From NCBI RefSeq assembly GCF_037392515.1, contig NC_090283.1, forward strand, positions 27,296,249-27,360,248: a DNA stretch of 64,000 nt, written 5' to 3'. The translations under genes and the position numbers were made by a program. The stretch comes from Haliotis asinina (Eukaryota; Mollusca; Gastropoda; Lepetellida; Haliotidae). Below are positions 49,801-60,500 of this stretch, piece by piece (position 1 is the first letter of the stretch; each line of letters begins with the position of its first letter). The notes under the pieces were generated by a model. It had not been told where the DNA came from and made no database searches. It worked only from the letters and a program-made list of their open reading frames with translations.

Positions 49801-52800
49801 AAATCCAAGATGGTGGCTCGACTCACCCACGGCTGCATGGTAATGTGACAATGCGTCTGCTAACTGTCCAGCTGCTAACAGCTTCTTGCCCATCTCTAGA
49901 TGATCTTCAACCTCACTGGATGATCCCTCCACACCTGCACCATCAAACAGTTACCATGGTTACTGTACTTTGACTGTAACATAAAGCTGGACTGAGTTGT
50001 TTGTGGCCTCTTCAGTGGTATAGACAGACCAACAGTCCAGTTCACAAAGCTACCACTATGGCCATAATAAGTCCATATTTTAACATAGACATGGCTGCTT
50101 TGCAGAACTAATATAATCCATGGCATGCAAATCCTGCAAGCATAACGTTCTGCTTTTAATAATCCGTGATAACTGACATGTTGTATTTCTAGAAATTCCA
50201 TCTGAATTCATTAAATTCCATGTCCAAGAGAGTAAGCATTGTTTACATCATTTCAACTTATATTTACCATGTTCACAGCTGCACCAGAAGTGGGCTTCAC
50301 ATGTTATAATCTGGGAGATCTGAACTGGAGGCTTGACGTGCAAGCCCTTTAACCAAGAGGCTACACCATTATCAAATAGCATAGAGACCACATGATTTGG
50401 GAAAAGATGATCAACATTCTGATTTTCATGACATTTTGAAAGTGAGAATACTACTTTGCCATGTGAACTGAACTTGTATGTACAACTGGAAATAAGATTA
50501 CCAAAATGAGAATTATCAATTAGGAGTGCAGTGTCTTACTGGTATATCCGAAAATGCTTTTTTCAAATAATATGACTGTGCATTGAAATACATTTTCTGA
50601 GAACCGGTGAAATGGGTTAAGAACATTATATGAAATTTTCATGATGATTATTATGGTTTAAATTAAACTCTACATAGAAGTTCATTCACAAATGATGTTT
50701 CCTTCATTATTCAATGACAAGATGGGTAACTGCAATATTAAAAATTGTTAAAAAGAAAACAGAATCCTAATTTGGAGATTGCTGCTATCAGAACTGGCAC
50801 ATATATGTTTTGGGACTTATGATGTTGAAAAACAGGACTGAAATGCACAAATACATACTGCAACACGAGTACATGAATAGCAAAATATTGCAATAGAACT
50901 TATACTGAACACAAAAGAAACATATCTGTTTTTTTGTCAAGGTTTAGAAGACATAAACATGAACGCTTACTTCTCTGAGATTTCATTTTTTCGAAACTTG
51001 CCTTTCTTTTGCTGTTAACCAACACACAGCCCTATAATCAATACACCAGAATATGCTGACAAGGATTTTGCATACGTTGACATATACACCACAAACTGGC
51101 AGTACTACATATCAGAAACATATTAATAACATTAATTCAAATATTTCATTTCATCTGCGTTGCAGGTGTTGCATCAGACACTTCAAATAACATGACTGTT
51201 GTAAAAACATTTTTGTATGTTGGATGTTTCAACAGCAACAAATATCTATAAAATCTTAGCTATTCAGAATATTCTGCTGATGCCAATTTGAAAATTTAAA
51301 AAAATTGTTTATGTGTACTACACATAGGAGGGATGGCAACAGGCAAACTGGTCTTAAGCTGAAAACTTAATATTGTGTCATCAAATGGAGGTTCAGATGA
51401 TTCACAAAGTTGATCAGTTTTGAATAAAATCGTGGGAAATCTGCAAAAAATTGCCATCCCTGACATTAGGACATGAAGATAGTTCTCAAGGTTATTTCAA
51501 TAAAAACTGTGTCAGGAAACCACTCTCAACTTTTGAACGTAACTTTCAAATCCATAAAAGTCAAATAAGAAAAGCTTACCACATCTTTAGCATTGATATA
51601 TAAAATATATATAATTAAAAAAAATCACACATTTGGAGGCGCAATGGTACTTATTTACGAATCCTAGATAAATATGCCAGTTATAACTGTTTCAAACATA
51701 AAAGATTAGTAAAGGATGTGACATGTTAATCTGCAAGGATCAAATTACAGCAGCTACCTGACTGTGACAGAGCAGCATGAGTATCGATGAGTCGAAGCAT
51801 GTGGCAGAGATGAGAAGTAACAGCTTAATACTAAGGCAATTAAATCTCATCAGGGGTCTTCACACATGCAACGCTGAGATAAGGTACGATAAATCCCAGA
51901 CGCACACAAAAAGTCACAAGTATGACAGCTTGTCTTTAAGCTGGGGAAATAATATTTTTCATGCATACTGTTAAAGACAGTGGCAGTAAGAACTAGAATA
52001 TGTCTAAATCTAAGCATGAGCATATTCCATGAGGAATTTCAGATTGGGACTACCCCCCACCCAGAATCTCTTGCTTATAGGATAGGGTCCTGTGTTAGTT
52101 ATTTATTTTACTACTGAGTGATAACTAACAGGCATTTATCAAGACAGAAGTTGGACCAAAACTGTTTGATCTAATATAATTTCTCCATAGCCATCATCAG
52201 ATTTTACTGTTTACCTTCACTAATAATAGACTTTGGACCAGACAATCCAGCGATTGATATCATGAGCATTATACAAGGATATGACGATATATATCATTCA
52301 AACAGCAAGTCTGATCACTTGATACCCTTACATGGATCTCATAACAAGCATAGGTTGCTAATTGTCACTGGAAACTCTAGATTGATGACATTATCATTGC
52401 CACTGATATTGTGACAGTCACTAAATATGTAGCATTTATGATATACACTCAGTTGTTGGGGGGAGGGGCGTGCTGGCTAAAGCGCCAGGCTAGTGATCCA
52501 GTTAGTTTGAGGTGTCGGGATTGACCCCACCTGTGACTGGGTGTATATCCTTGGAGTCAGTTTTGTGTGCAGACACTTTCCATATTGTCACAAACCCTAG
52601 TGTGCAGTACACAGCCCTATGCACTAGCGGGTACAGCAACGTGCAGTAAACTTGGACAAAGTACTGTGACTATGTGTCCCAGTCCACCCAGCTGTTAATT
52701 GGGTACCTCATTAGGATGAGAGAGCCACAAATAACTCAGTGCGCCTAGTGGCAGCAAGAGTTGTATACTCCCCAGGGAGTTGAGATTGATAATACAATGT

Positions 52801-53559
52801 GACGCCAAGACTGAAATACAATGAGGGAAACAAATACCAGCGCCTTGAGCAAGCAATAGTTGCAAGGATATGTGCTCATTATAAATATCCAATAACAACA
52901 CCCAAATGACAAATATTTCATAGTTTTTAGTGATCATTTGAAAGGAGAAAATGTTAAAAGACAAAACAGGTACATTTTCAGTGTCTTACAGTGTTTTGCT
53001 TAAATTATGTAACTTTATACCTTCATTAGGACTTGATAAGCCAGGATTCCAACCCTCATATTAACCTTACAAAAATGACAATGTTCACGAAAGACTTATA
53101 AACCATGGTAGGTTGACTGGGTATTAATGATAAATAGGATTGTTAACCATAGAATACGAAACATTTTACACAGTTTGGGCTACCAATGACACCTGATAAT
53201 ATTAGCAATGTAGCATCATATTAATTACTATATCATATTTAAAATATTTCACCTTTACAAGTAATTGGCAGAGATCTTCACATGTATTCCAGGAAAGCTT
53301 AAAGAAATTTCCCATATAAAATTCATGAGAACGCTTGACAGACGTAAATCGTACTCAATTAAAGCTTAAAGCGAATCGTTAAACCACACGTAGACCTAAC
53401 ATGTTAGTTTGAGGTATAGAAATGCGAATTGTTTTCGATTTAGAAATTTGAAATCAGCGACTGACAAATTCTGTACTCACCATCTCTAAGGAGATCTAGT
53501 GTAAAGATGAAGAGGGATACGGAATGAAATATCTGTATCGGCTGCGTTAACCCAGTCAT
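34846..53559 (-). CDS. DNAJC3: DnaJ homolog subfamily C member 3 (p58IPK), complete
   Basis: This is an ER-lumen co-chaperone: its TPR domain holds unfolded clients and its J domain recruits the Hsp70 BiP. It was first known as an inhibitor of PKR and PERK. Eleven exons in consistent phase: 53481-53559, 49827-49934, 48608-48732, 46867-46941, 40306-40449, 39778-39959, 39089-39314, 38550-38670, 37012-37144, 35176-35324 and 34846-34997. They total 1494 nt including the TGA, or 497 aa (human 504). The N-terminus [20 protein letters not shown] is a signal peptide. TPRs fill about residues 30-370 ([53 protein letters not shown]-like [24 protein letters not shown]). The J domain (about 388-455) has [11 protein letters not shown] and the HPD triplet at 417-419. 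The C-terminus has a run of eight glycines and ends FKFHFN, as in vertebrates. Introns carry many transposons, including a 4.6-kb nested insertion at 41.66-46.31 kb. Confidence 0.97.
35381..35545 (-). mobile_element. SINE family A copy in a DNAJC3 intron
   Basis: 'ccagcaatatcac', 'ggacaccaaaaatgggttta', 'ggggaattgaactcggtt' and 'aaccaccaggctacccca' match inverse family A. Its head end is tandemly duplicated (next entry). Confidence 0.75.
35529..35644. repeat. 55-bp tandem duplication at a SINE end
   Basis: Two near-identical 55-bp units begin 'taccccacagcccccaacac' at 35529 and 35584, followed by the start of a third ('ttacccca'). The first unit begins in the SINE head. Confidence 0.85.
37295..38222 (-). 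mobile_element. pogo/Tigger DNA transposon with transposase remnant
   Basis: The inverted ends CAGTAATATTCGTTTATAACG and (inverted) CAGTAAAGTTCACTTATAACG are flanked by TA target duplications. The minus strand at about 37528-37800 encodes a CENP-B-type helix-turn-helix piece ([17 protein letters not shown], with the N-terminal helix region just upstream in another frame). The DDE catalytic domain is absent, so the copy is an internally deleted, non-autonomous Tigger of about 928 bp. It lies in a DNAJC3 intron next to the exon that starts the J domain. Confidence 0.85.
38755..38945 (-). mobile_element. SINE family A copy with internal 64-bp duplication
   Basis: Inverse family A ('cttttagcaatattccagca', 'gggcttcacacatggg') has its head half repeated: units of 64 bp start at 38817 and 38881 and differ by one base, so the duplication is recent. 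Confidence 0.8.
40548..40838. mobile_element. PIF/Harbinger-like MITE
   Basis: The inverted ends GGGGCTGTTCATAAT and (inverted) GGGACTGTTCATAATTTATG are flanked by a TTA duplication (40545-40547 and 40839-40841). It has the same end motif as the 33283 copy and sits about 100 bp upstream of a DNAJC3 exon in the intron. Confidence 0.78.
41062..41417. repeat. 64-bp tandem repeat made of paired 32-bp half units
   Basis: The block 'gtgatagaacc' recurs at 41062, 41126, 41190, 41254, 41318 and 41382: an exact 64-bp period over about 5.5 copies with few differences. Each unit is two related 32-bp halves (tgtgatagaacctgacagct... and tgtgacagaagctgatagca...), a small higher-order repeat. It is in the DNAJC3 intron, about 250 bp before the nested transposon. 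Confidence 0.95.
41431..41446. repeat. (GA)n microsatellite
   Basis: Short perfect GA run immediately after the 64-bp tandem array. Confidence 0.85.
41903..42145. repeat. Inverted repeat inside the left end of the DIRS-like element
   Basis: The block at about 41904-41945 (starting acaaacctgtagaggt) recurs inverted and nearly exact at about 42098-42142, and a direct copy of the 'ccttggggtacatatatgcat' block follows at about 42170-42190. DIRS elements use an internal complementary region during replication; this may be its remnant. Confidence 0.65.
41937..42045. repeat. Left inverted terminal repeat of the DIRS-like element
   Basis: This matches the reverse complement of 45921-46028 with only a few differences; the core 'ttctgctgccggaaaatgtc' is shared. 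Inverted rather than direct terminal repeats separate DIRS elements from LTR elements. Confidence 0.85.
45921..46028. repeat. Right inverted terminal repeat of the DIRS-like element
   Basis: Reverse-complement partner of 41937-42045; close identity over about 105 bp. Confidence 0.85.
47041..47310 (-). mobile_element. Gastropod SINE family B, young full copy
   Basis: This ~270-bp non-coding retroposon is flanked by a perfect 12-bp duplication AGTAAAACCTGA (47029-47040 and 47311-47322). Taken with the 'actcactcac' tail as 3' end, it points along the minus strand. It is nearly identical to the copy at 47764. Confidence 0.85.
47764..48031 (-). mobile_element. Gastropod SINE family B, young full copy
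   Basis: This 268-bp element is flanked by a perfect 14-bp duplication CTACTTTCACAATA (47750-47763 and 48032-48045). It has the same orientation as the 47041 copy and is only about 450 bp from it. The intact, long duplications show LINE-type insertion and a recent date. Confidence 0.87.
48210..48386. mobile_element. Tigger-type MITE
   Basis: The ends CAGTGGACGCTGTC and (inverted) CAGTGGAAGCTGTT, each followed by a 'ctggca' block, are flanked by TA. It is 177 bp, non-coding, in a DNAJC3 intron. Confidence 0.75.
49046..49156. repeat. Direct repeats flanking a fragment of a transposon end
   Basis: A block of about 32 bp ('gtccgtttggtgcataactt' onward, to 'cttgtttgcc') occurs twice. Between the copies, at 49096-49120, are 25 bases matching the inverted right end of the 41664-46306 element ('ctcgataactccagagtatg...'). 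Confidence 0.8.
50270..50372 (-). mobile_element. SINE family A fragment
   Basis: 'gcaccagaagtgggcttcacatgtta' and 'accaagaggctacacc' match the head half of family A. Confidence 0.55.
50400..52200. other. Part of DNAJC3 intron 1, nothing recognised
   Basis: AT-rich intron sequence before the two SINE-like elements at 52.2-52.9 kb; no exon or element ends seen. Confidence 0.5.
52210..52380 (-). mobile_element. Degraded SINE family B fragment
   Basis: 'gactttggaccagacaatccagcgattgatatcatgagcat' and 'cataacaagcataggttgct' match family B order in a DNAJC3 intron. Confidence 0.5.
52447..52885 (+). mobile_element. Longer tRNA-like SINE (third family)
   Basis: The head 'gtgctggctaaagcgccaggctagtgatcc' with B-box-like 'gtgtcgggattgacccc' is followed by a long body ('gtgactgggtgtatatcc', 'cacccagctgttaattgggtacctc', 'ccagcgccttgagcaagc'). 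I recognise this body as a SINE widespread in molluscs, from memory. It lies in the first DNAJC3 intron. Confidence 0.7.
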
Positions 53560-53626
53560 TTCTGTAAAGACACCTCAGCATTTACTCCAGAACATCTCTC
53601 GGTTTATAGACCAAGTTGACAGTACT

Positions 53627-53645
53627 CGTGGTCAACCTCGATTGG
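53627..53645 (-). promoter_or_regulatory. ER stress response element (ERSE) of DNAJC3
   Basis: On the minus strand the sequence is CCAAT, nine bases, then CCACG: an exact match to the ERSE consensus CCAAT-N9-CCACG, bound by NF-Y and ATF6/XBP1. It lies 68-86 bp upstream of the DNAJC3 start codon and reads in the gene's orientation. Mammalian DNAJC3 is a known unfolded-protein-response target. The match is seen; the function is inferred. Confidence 0.8.
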
Positions 53646-53648
53646 ATA

Positions 53649-53664
53649 GCACGTGCACTTCCGG
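53649..53664. promoter_or_regulatory. GCACGTGC palindrome and ETS-type ACTTCCGG site
   Basis: GCACGTGC at 53649-53656 contains the ACGTG core used by bZIP and bHLH factors. ACTTCCGG at 53657-53664 is an ETS/GABP-type site of the kind common in bidirectional promoters. Both lie between the ERSE and the UPRE, in the ~1-kb gap between DNAJC3 and DZIP1. Confidence 0.4.
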
Positions 53665-53678
53665 GTCAAACTTACTGC

Positions 53679-53686
53679 CCACGTCA
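53679..53686 (-). promoter_or_regulatory. UPRE-type XBP1/ATF6 site (TGACGTGG)
   Basis: Minus strand TGACGTGG is an exact match to the UPRE core (TGACGTGG/A). It is 34 bp upstream of the ERSE and about 120 bp from the DNAJC3 start codon. An eight-base match alone is weak, but its position beside a perfect ERSE supports it. Confidence 0.6.
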
Positions 53687-54584
53687 GAACGAGAATCAGT
53701 TATTGAGACAATATTATTAGCTATTATTCTATTAAGTAATAAACTGTTAAGGCATAAACATCAACAAATGAGTTTTATTTAGCTTGTTTTCTGTATCTGT
53801 AAAAACTGGATTTTTCCCATAGTCCTTAGAAAGAATTCCATTATGGCGTCGATTTGAGTTGACAACCGCGACGGCGAAAGTCAAATGCAGGAAAATTATG
53901 TTTACAGATTTATGGTAGGAAGCCTGCCATTTATAACTTGTCCATGGCGATGTTTGCGTTGTTGTAGTAATTAGTCACCAGATGCTTCTTTCAAATGAAG
54001 TAGTTTCTTTGCGTTTGGCACTTGAAACAATCGCAACCAGCTCGCACCTTGTCATTATTCCTTGTAACTACAGACGCTTTGTTTTCAGATCTTACATAAC
54101 CTAGTCAGTGTATGCGAACATGCGATTTACAGCACCACGATGTTAATCCTTTATATGCCTTGAATATATTGAGATGCATTTTCTGGTAAAATAGTCTATT
54201 CCTCTTATTTAAAATGGCAATAAAGTCATGTTGAGACATGTTATCAACACACAAACACTCAAATCTTGAAGTACTGATAAAAGTCAAATGTTTTGTTTTA
54301 GTTGAAGACAGATTTTGTAGGGTTAAAAGTTTAGAAGTAAATCCTAATTGTTAGATAGAAAGTATGTATTAGGCACTGGGAGGCAAAGCAGACCATACAG
54401 TGTATCAGTGCTTCAGGAAAATCAGTTAGTATGAATGTGGCAAGCAAATTGAGCATTAGATACACATTGAAAAGCATGCGGTCATAGTAATGTTGGTGTT
54501 AATACTTATATTTTCTTTAACCATGCACAGATTTTCATGAATTCTGTTTCAGATCAAAAGCTTTAGCACCTGACTCATTATAAA

Positions 54585-57500
54585 ATGGCTACCCAGTTGA
54601 TGTATGCCGGGGGTCAGGGAGGGTTTGGTGGCCACATCTATGACCATGGAGGACATCCAAGCAAGAATGGAAGCAGCTTTGCCTTCAGAAAACGTTTTGA
54701 GAGGGTTGACTGGAGAAAAATTGCATCAGTTGATGTTGACCACATATCAAGGACTCTTGATTTCAATGCTCTCCAAGAAAATATCATGAATATTACATTT
54801 TGCAACATTGAAACAGAACTGGTATGTATACAAGGCATGCTATACACAGTTAGTTATCATGGTTATTTATTGTGTTCACATCACTTTGAAATATACGTAA
54901 TGAATATGATCTAAACATTTCTAACAATTACACATTTTGCATGCAGGAATGTTAAATTTCTGTGTGAAAACATAACTCACTCCATTTCAAACTTTTATCA
55001 TGTCAGATAATAGTGGTGTTCCGATGAATTGAAATAGTCAGAGATTAGATACAGTGACCAAATGAACAAGTAGTCGATCACGGTTTCTTATAATCAAACA
55101 CAAACGATTATGTCATTATGGTTTTACTCTTTGAAACACTTGACAATGGAACACATCTTAGAAGTTGTCTGGACCAGAAAACATATTTAATTCGTAGAAA
55201 ACTCACTTACTGAAAAGTCATGACTGCATATTTCTTGAAGACTTCAGGAAGTTTATGTTCATGTAGTCATCTTTGTAAAGTAGCAAGTTGTATCATTTTA
55301 CATTGGATGTCAAGTTTATTTGCACAATCTCTGAATAAAACAAAATAAAACCCCTGAAAAACAACAGAGAACCACCTTATACTTACCTGCTTTAACAACT
55401 TGAATATTAGAATCTGAAAAATGCTGCAAACCAGTTTGTTGCAGTGATTGCTTGTTGGTAATGAACCAATGGTCAATTGTAAGATTTCAACCAATTCCCA
55501 ACATTATGAGATACAGTGATATATTCCAGAAAGCAAGGATGGTTTCTCACTCATATACCAACTAGTCCAAGAAGACCATTTGTTATACTTCCTTAACACA
55601 TTTAATGCTAAATTCACTGCATATGTTAGGTTCAGCATGATCACTATTTTAGACAGTAGCAGTGAAAAGTAACTATCTGTAATTCTAAAAAGTACTGTTT
55701 ACATGTCAGTGTTGATCACATAAATATGTTGTTTGAAATAATAATGGACTTGTCAGATTGAGTAATCGTTTCTACCATGAATCAAAGCTTATAGGCATTG
55801 TTCTTTCTTTGCAGGACCTTAGATTGGTGGATCCTAACTTTGTAAAATTATTTAAATTAGCACAACTTACGATAGAGTATCTTTTGGTGAGTATTAATGC
55901 CACAAGTTTTATCTTACTAATAATCCTTATCTAATATACGAGTCTGTGCTCAAAAGTCTTCAGCCCATAAGGTCAAGACTGTACTTTCATGGTGCTGTCA
56001 ATAATGGATGTTTTAACTAAGGTTCATAATCATACCTAGTAGTTTCTATCCAAAGTCACATTTGAAATTTCCTATAAATTATGAATTATTATTATTTAAT
56101 TTGCGATAAAGACGAATCCTAACAACTACAATATTTTTGAATGTTATTGGTTGCATGTTGTGTGATAAATATCTCATTCCGAGATGCTGTCTTTTTTGAA
56201 ACATTTGTATGATGTATGTTGACAGCATTCTCAAGATTATTTGGCTGGACTTGTTGCATCTAATGAAGAAAAAGCTAAAAAGGAGAAGGAGGTAAGACAG
56301 TAACAGGGATGCAATTGTTGTATTTTGAATTCGTGACAGTAGTGTGTGTACTGTGGTCCACTTTATGTTGAAACTAGGATGTACATTTGTGTTTCAAGTT
56401 CAGGGAAGGTATTTCTGTGGCAATGTTTTTAGCATGCAAGTTATCTGACCTCACAAAATGACCTGACTGTACATATACTGAGGCTTTATCTATACTGGAC
56501 AAAAATAGATAGGGATATATGCAAATTTTGAAATTATGAATTATGATCTCTTTATTCATTGACACACTGATGAAATTGGGTCCATAATGTTATTTTTGAA
56601 GAAGATGTATGGTCAGGACATTGAGAAGAAGGGCTTGTATTTTTTATCTTATGAATTTTGCCTTCACTTCTTCACATCCAGGGCGGTGTGCTAACCTAGT
56701 GGTTAAAGCGTTCGCTCGTCACGCCGAAGACCCAGGTTCGATTCCCCACATGGGTACAATGTGTGTAGCCCTTGTCTGGTGTTCCCCATCGAAATATTGC
56801 CGGAATATTGCTTAAAGTGGCGTAAAACTATACTCACTCACTCTTCACATCAGTGTGAGCAGAACTTAAAGTATGTTTTAAATATTCTCCCATACATGCC
56901 AATTTGAGAAGCCATCTATACTAGAGGTTAATGTATACATGACTTCTCTGTAAATCTGCAATGTTCCATATGGTGTTCCAGGACCACAATGAGCTGCAGA
57001 AGCAGGTGGAGAAACTCCAACAGGAGCTCAGTGATGTCAAGAAAGAGAGTCACAAGAGGAAAAAGCTTCTCATGGCACAGCAACAGATGATGCATGCTGG
57101 CTCCGGCAGCTATAACAAGGTCAGGGCTGTCTCCTTTTGTTGTGTATGAAGTTTCATTACCAACGATATGTCATAACCTCCTTTGGTGGTGTTTTGTGTA
57201 AGTGTGAGTCAGATGTTATCGTTCCCAGGAAAAATATATTTGCGTTCACATTACATGGAAGAAAATGATGAGGTGTGTGAGAGACAGATGAACTTGCATT
57301 ATCAATTTCTAAGGGGGTGACAATATAACCGGTTTACTGGTATTTGCCGGTTCAGACATGAAAACAATATGTATTGCAATATGTTGATCGTAAACCAGTA
57401 TCTTGACATGCATTGAGAAAACTTCATAACACTCATATTCTTCGGTTATTTTCTTGTTTTATTTGTGCCAAGTATATTGAAATTTATATTTTGTCATGAT

Positions 57501-60500
57501 TAATTGCAATCAAGTATTGTGAGCTTGTTGTTTTTACCTTACGCATTAAGCATTATCTTGATTAGAAATAGTTTCAAGTTAAAAATATATATTGCAATGT
57601 GAAAATTCTATGCAATACCCACCCCTACCAATTTCCAAAGTCACTGCCAAGGATTCATTGTATTCACCTTGTCAGGTTAACATCTTGCTGTAAATGGCAT
57701 GACACTTACCGGTACTTGCAGAGTTGTAGCCCCTTGGTGCTGGGCTACTCTGAATTGTGGTGTTAGGTCCCATCTTAACCTTTATTGTCTGGTCATCTGT
57801 TAATGTGCAATTTGCTGTGCGAGTTGTTGATTTTGTGTGAGTTGTTTCCCCAAGTTGTGCCAGGATGCTTATTAGTTTGAATGCCATCACAAGAGTGATT
57901 ATGACCTATTTGGGGCTTGTGTGGAAAATGTCTCTGGTCTGCACTAAAACAAATTAAAAACAAATTTGTGCGGGGGATGGAATCCAGCCTGCAGATAATA
58001 GTTTACAACTGATTACAGTACTTGCTTGTAGTTAATTGTACACTGTGGATAAATGTGTCACATCTCATCAGGATGTGAAATACATATATGTTGATTTCTT
58101 TCAGATTACTTTTGCAAGTTGTGTCAAATTTACTTTTCCAATATTTACAGATAATTGATGAATAAAAATTGTTTAGTGAACGTTTATCGATCTCTCTGAT
58201 CCACACTGATTAGTCAGCAAATCTTTTTTCCCCAAATATAGCTGAAATACAGTTTAAAATTGTATGGTGTGTGCAGAGTTGTGTCCCTTGAGAATGCCCA
58301 AAGCCATGATTACTGTTTTGAATCCTGTTTCTTGAGTTTCACCAAAGTGAAATACTTCAAAGATCTCTTTTCAGTGCATATAGATATCAGTACTGGGTAT
58401 TAACATACTGATACTGATTCGGCTTTTCAATTTCAGTGTCCATACTGCACAAAAGCATTTCTAAACAGTTCCTTCCTCCAATCCCATATAACTCGGCGTC
58501 ATGGAGGCTCGGTGGGCGTGTCCAAGTCGTCCAGCCCCACCCATGGAGGCAGCATCAACCAGACACTGGAGATGGAGCTGCAGGCAATCAAAGAGAGACT
58601 TCGTCTGACAGAATCACAGCTCCAGGATGAACGCAAGATGTTGGATTCCCTAAAAAACAAAGTAAGTATTAAGGCCAGTGAAGTTTGAGACCTGGATTAG
58701 ACCTCTTCATTCTGATTCAGTGACTGCATATTCTGTTGTATTTCATGGATAGTCGCAGGCAGATTATGACAGAAATACTGTGATAATGTGCCTGAAATAC
58801 AGAATAACATATTCAGTGACACTCTTTACTGCTGAACCAGTATTAGATGAGCCACAACTCCAGTTTGCATATATAGGAAGGGCCTCCAGAGCATTCCATT
58901 TGAAAAATGAGTGAAACAGGTTGTCACCTACAACTTGACAATTTCCTCGTGTGAATCATGTCTGTAGGATGTGTTAAACAGAAGCGGCATTGAGTTCATG
59001 TGTATTGCACATGCGTAATCCATGATCTACTTCATGTACCTGTCAACCAAGTCTATTCGTCTACATTCTATGCCCGGCCTATTTGTCACAAACATGTTTA
59101 CTGTGCAGGCTTATCTAATAGTGTCAAGCAGTATGTGTAAGCACATGGTAATGTTAACTCAGATTTGTAATCAACTTGTTGACAAGAATAAATAGAACAA
59201 CGCCTATTTTTTTTGTATTACACATTTGTTTGATGCTGGTTGGGTGATTTGAAACTGAGTTACAACATGAAGGTTTTCAGACAAGTCAGCTTCTTATTGT
59301 GTCTTCTTCAGCAATGAATGAATGAATGAATGAATGAATGAATGAATGAATGAATGAATGAATGAATGAATGAATGAATGAATGAATGAATGAATGAATG
59401 AATGAATGTTCCATTTTACCCTAATGCTCAAGAGAACAAGAGAAAAACATCAGTCAGGGTATGAATATCCCCAAAATTTCATCCAGACCATGGGCTGGTT
59501 AGACTTTCCTGCCCACAAATATCTTCATATATGACATATCTAAATTTTAACCAAACTGACAGGCAGGTGAAATTGAGAATCTGACAGTCTGTGTTGAAAA
59601 TAACCTGCAGACGGTTTGGTAAGCAGGTATTTCAAACACTGATATTATTGTCTCCTGTTTGTCAAGGACCTTGTAATTGAAACTCATAACTGAATCTCTT
59701 GGAAATCCAGATGTAATATCTGTATGCTGTTTAACATGTTCAGTGTTCAAAATGAGGAATGAAAGTAATGAGATCCATTTCATTGCCCAGGCCCCATTTC
59801 ACAATGTGATCCTAGCTCTACTATTGTCTGTGTAAAACAGCTTTGTGGAGAAGGTTCATAATGTTCAAAATCAAAGGCTCAGGGTGCTAGGCTCTGTGCA
59901 TTAGTGCATTCTCAAAGCGCAACAAATTTGTTAATGTGATTATTTTATTTTCCCTAATAACGCAAGCAGCATGTTCATCGCTGGAAGGTTGATAGTCTCA
60001 TGGTATATTTCAATGGGTACACTTTTTCTGCTGGGTGAACAGAGGCAATTTATGAAGAAACTGATGCCTTGGGTGAGACCACATGTATCACACATGCTTC
60101 ATTGTGGGGCAGGACTGAAATTCCTAGAAACTCCATGAAGCTGCCAAACATGGTCACCCATCCATGGACTCCACGCCCAACCTTTCTTAACTTCAACTGA
60201 TTGTGACCTGAGCTGTATGCTACCATTACAGCACTTGATTCCAAGTTAAGATGATTAACATGATTGTAGCATCTTATTGAAATTGTCCACATCAACAAAT
60301 ATATGGATTACTAAATCCTGGTTACAAAACAGTGGATTATGTTGGCGTGTACATGATCCAGTAGTGGTCTGAAAGTTGGGGTCTCTTGATTACTGGGAGT
60401 TGGACATGGTTTCACTGTTACCTGATGGATGGTATTTTGAGAATCTGTGATACCTATGATTGTGAAATCATGATTGTTTACTCCTGTCTTTCAGGAGAAT

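Larger units (their letters stand above)
53646..54584 (+). promoter_or_regulatory. Shared upstream region of DNAJC3/DZIP1 and DZIP1 5' UTR splice
   Basis: This is the gap between the two divergent start codons (53559 and 54585). A splice acceptor 'ttctgtttcag' ends at 54552, so DZIP1 probably has a non-coding first exon upstream, perhaps near 53.83-53.93 kb, where a locally CG-richer stretch ('ccgcgacggcg') is followed by a possible donor 'gtagga' near 53925. The 54553-54584 segment is then 5' UTR in the first coding exon. No gene lies in between. Confidence 0.45.

Noticed and set aside
56681-56760. Apparent tRNA gene with perfect B box
   Set aside because: The arms do not fold as a tRNA and the sequence continues into a repeated tail with target duplications, so it is a SINE head.
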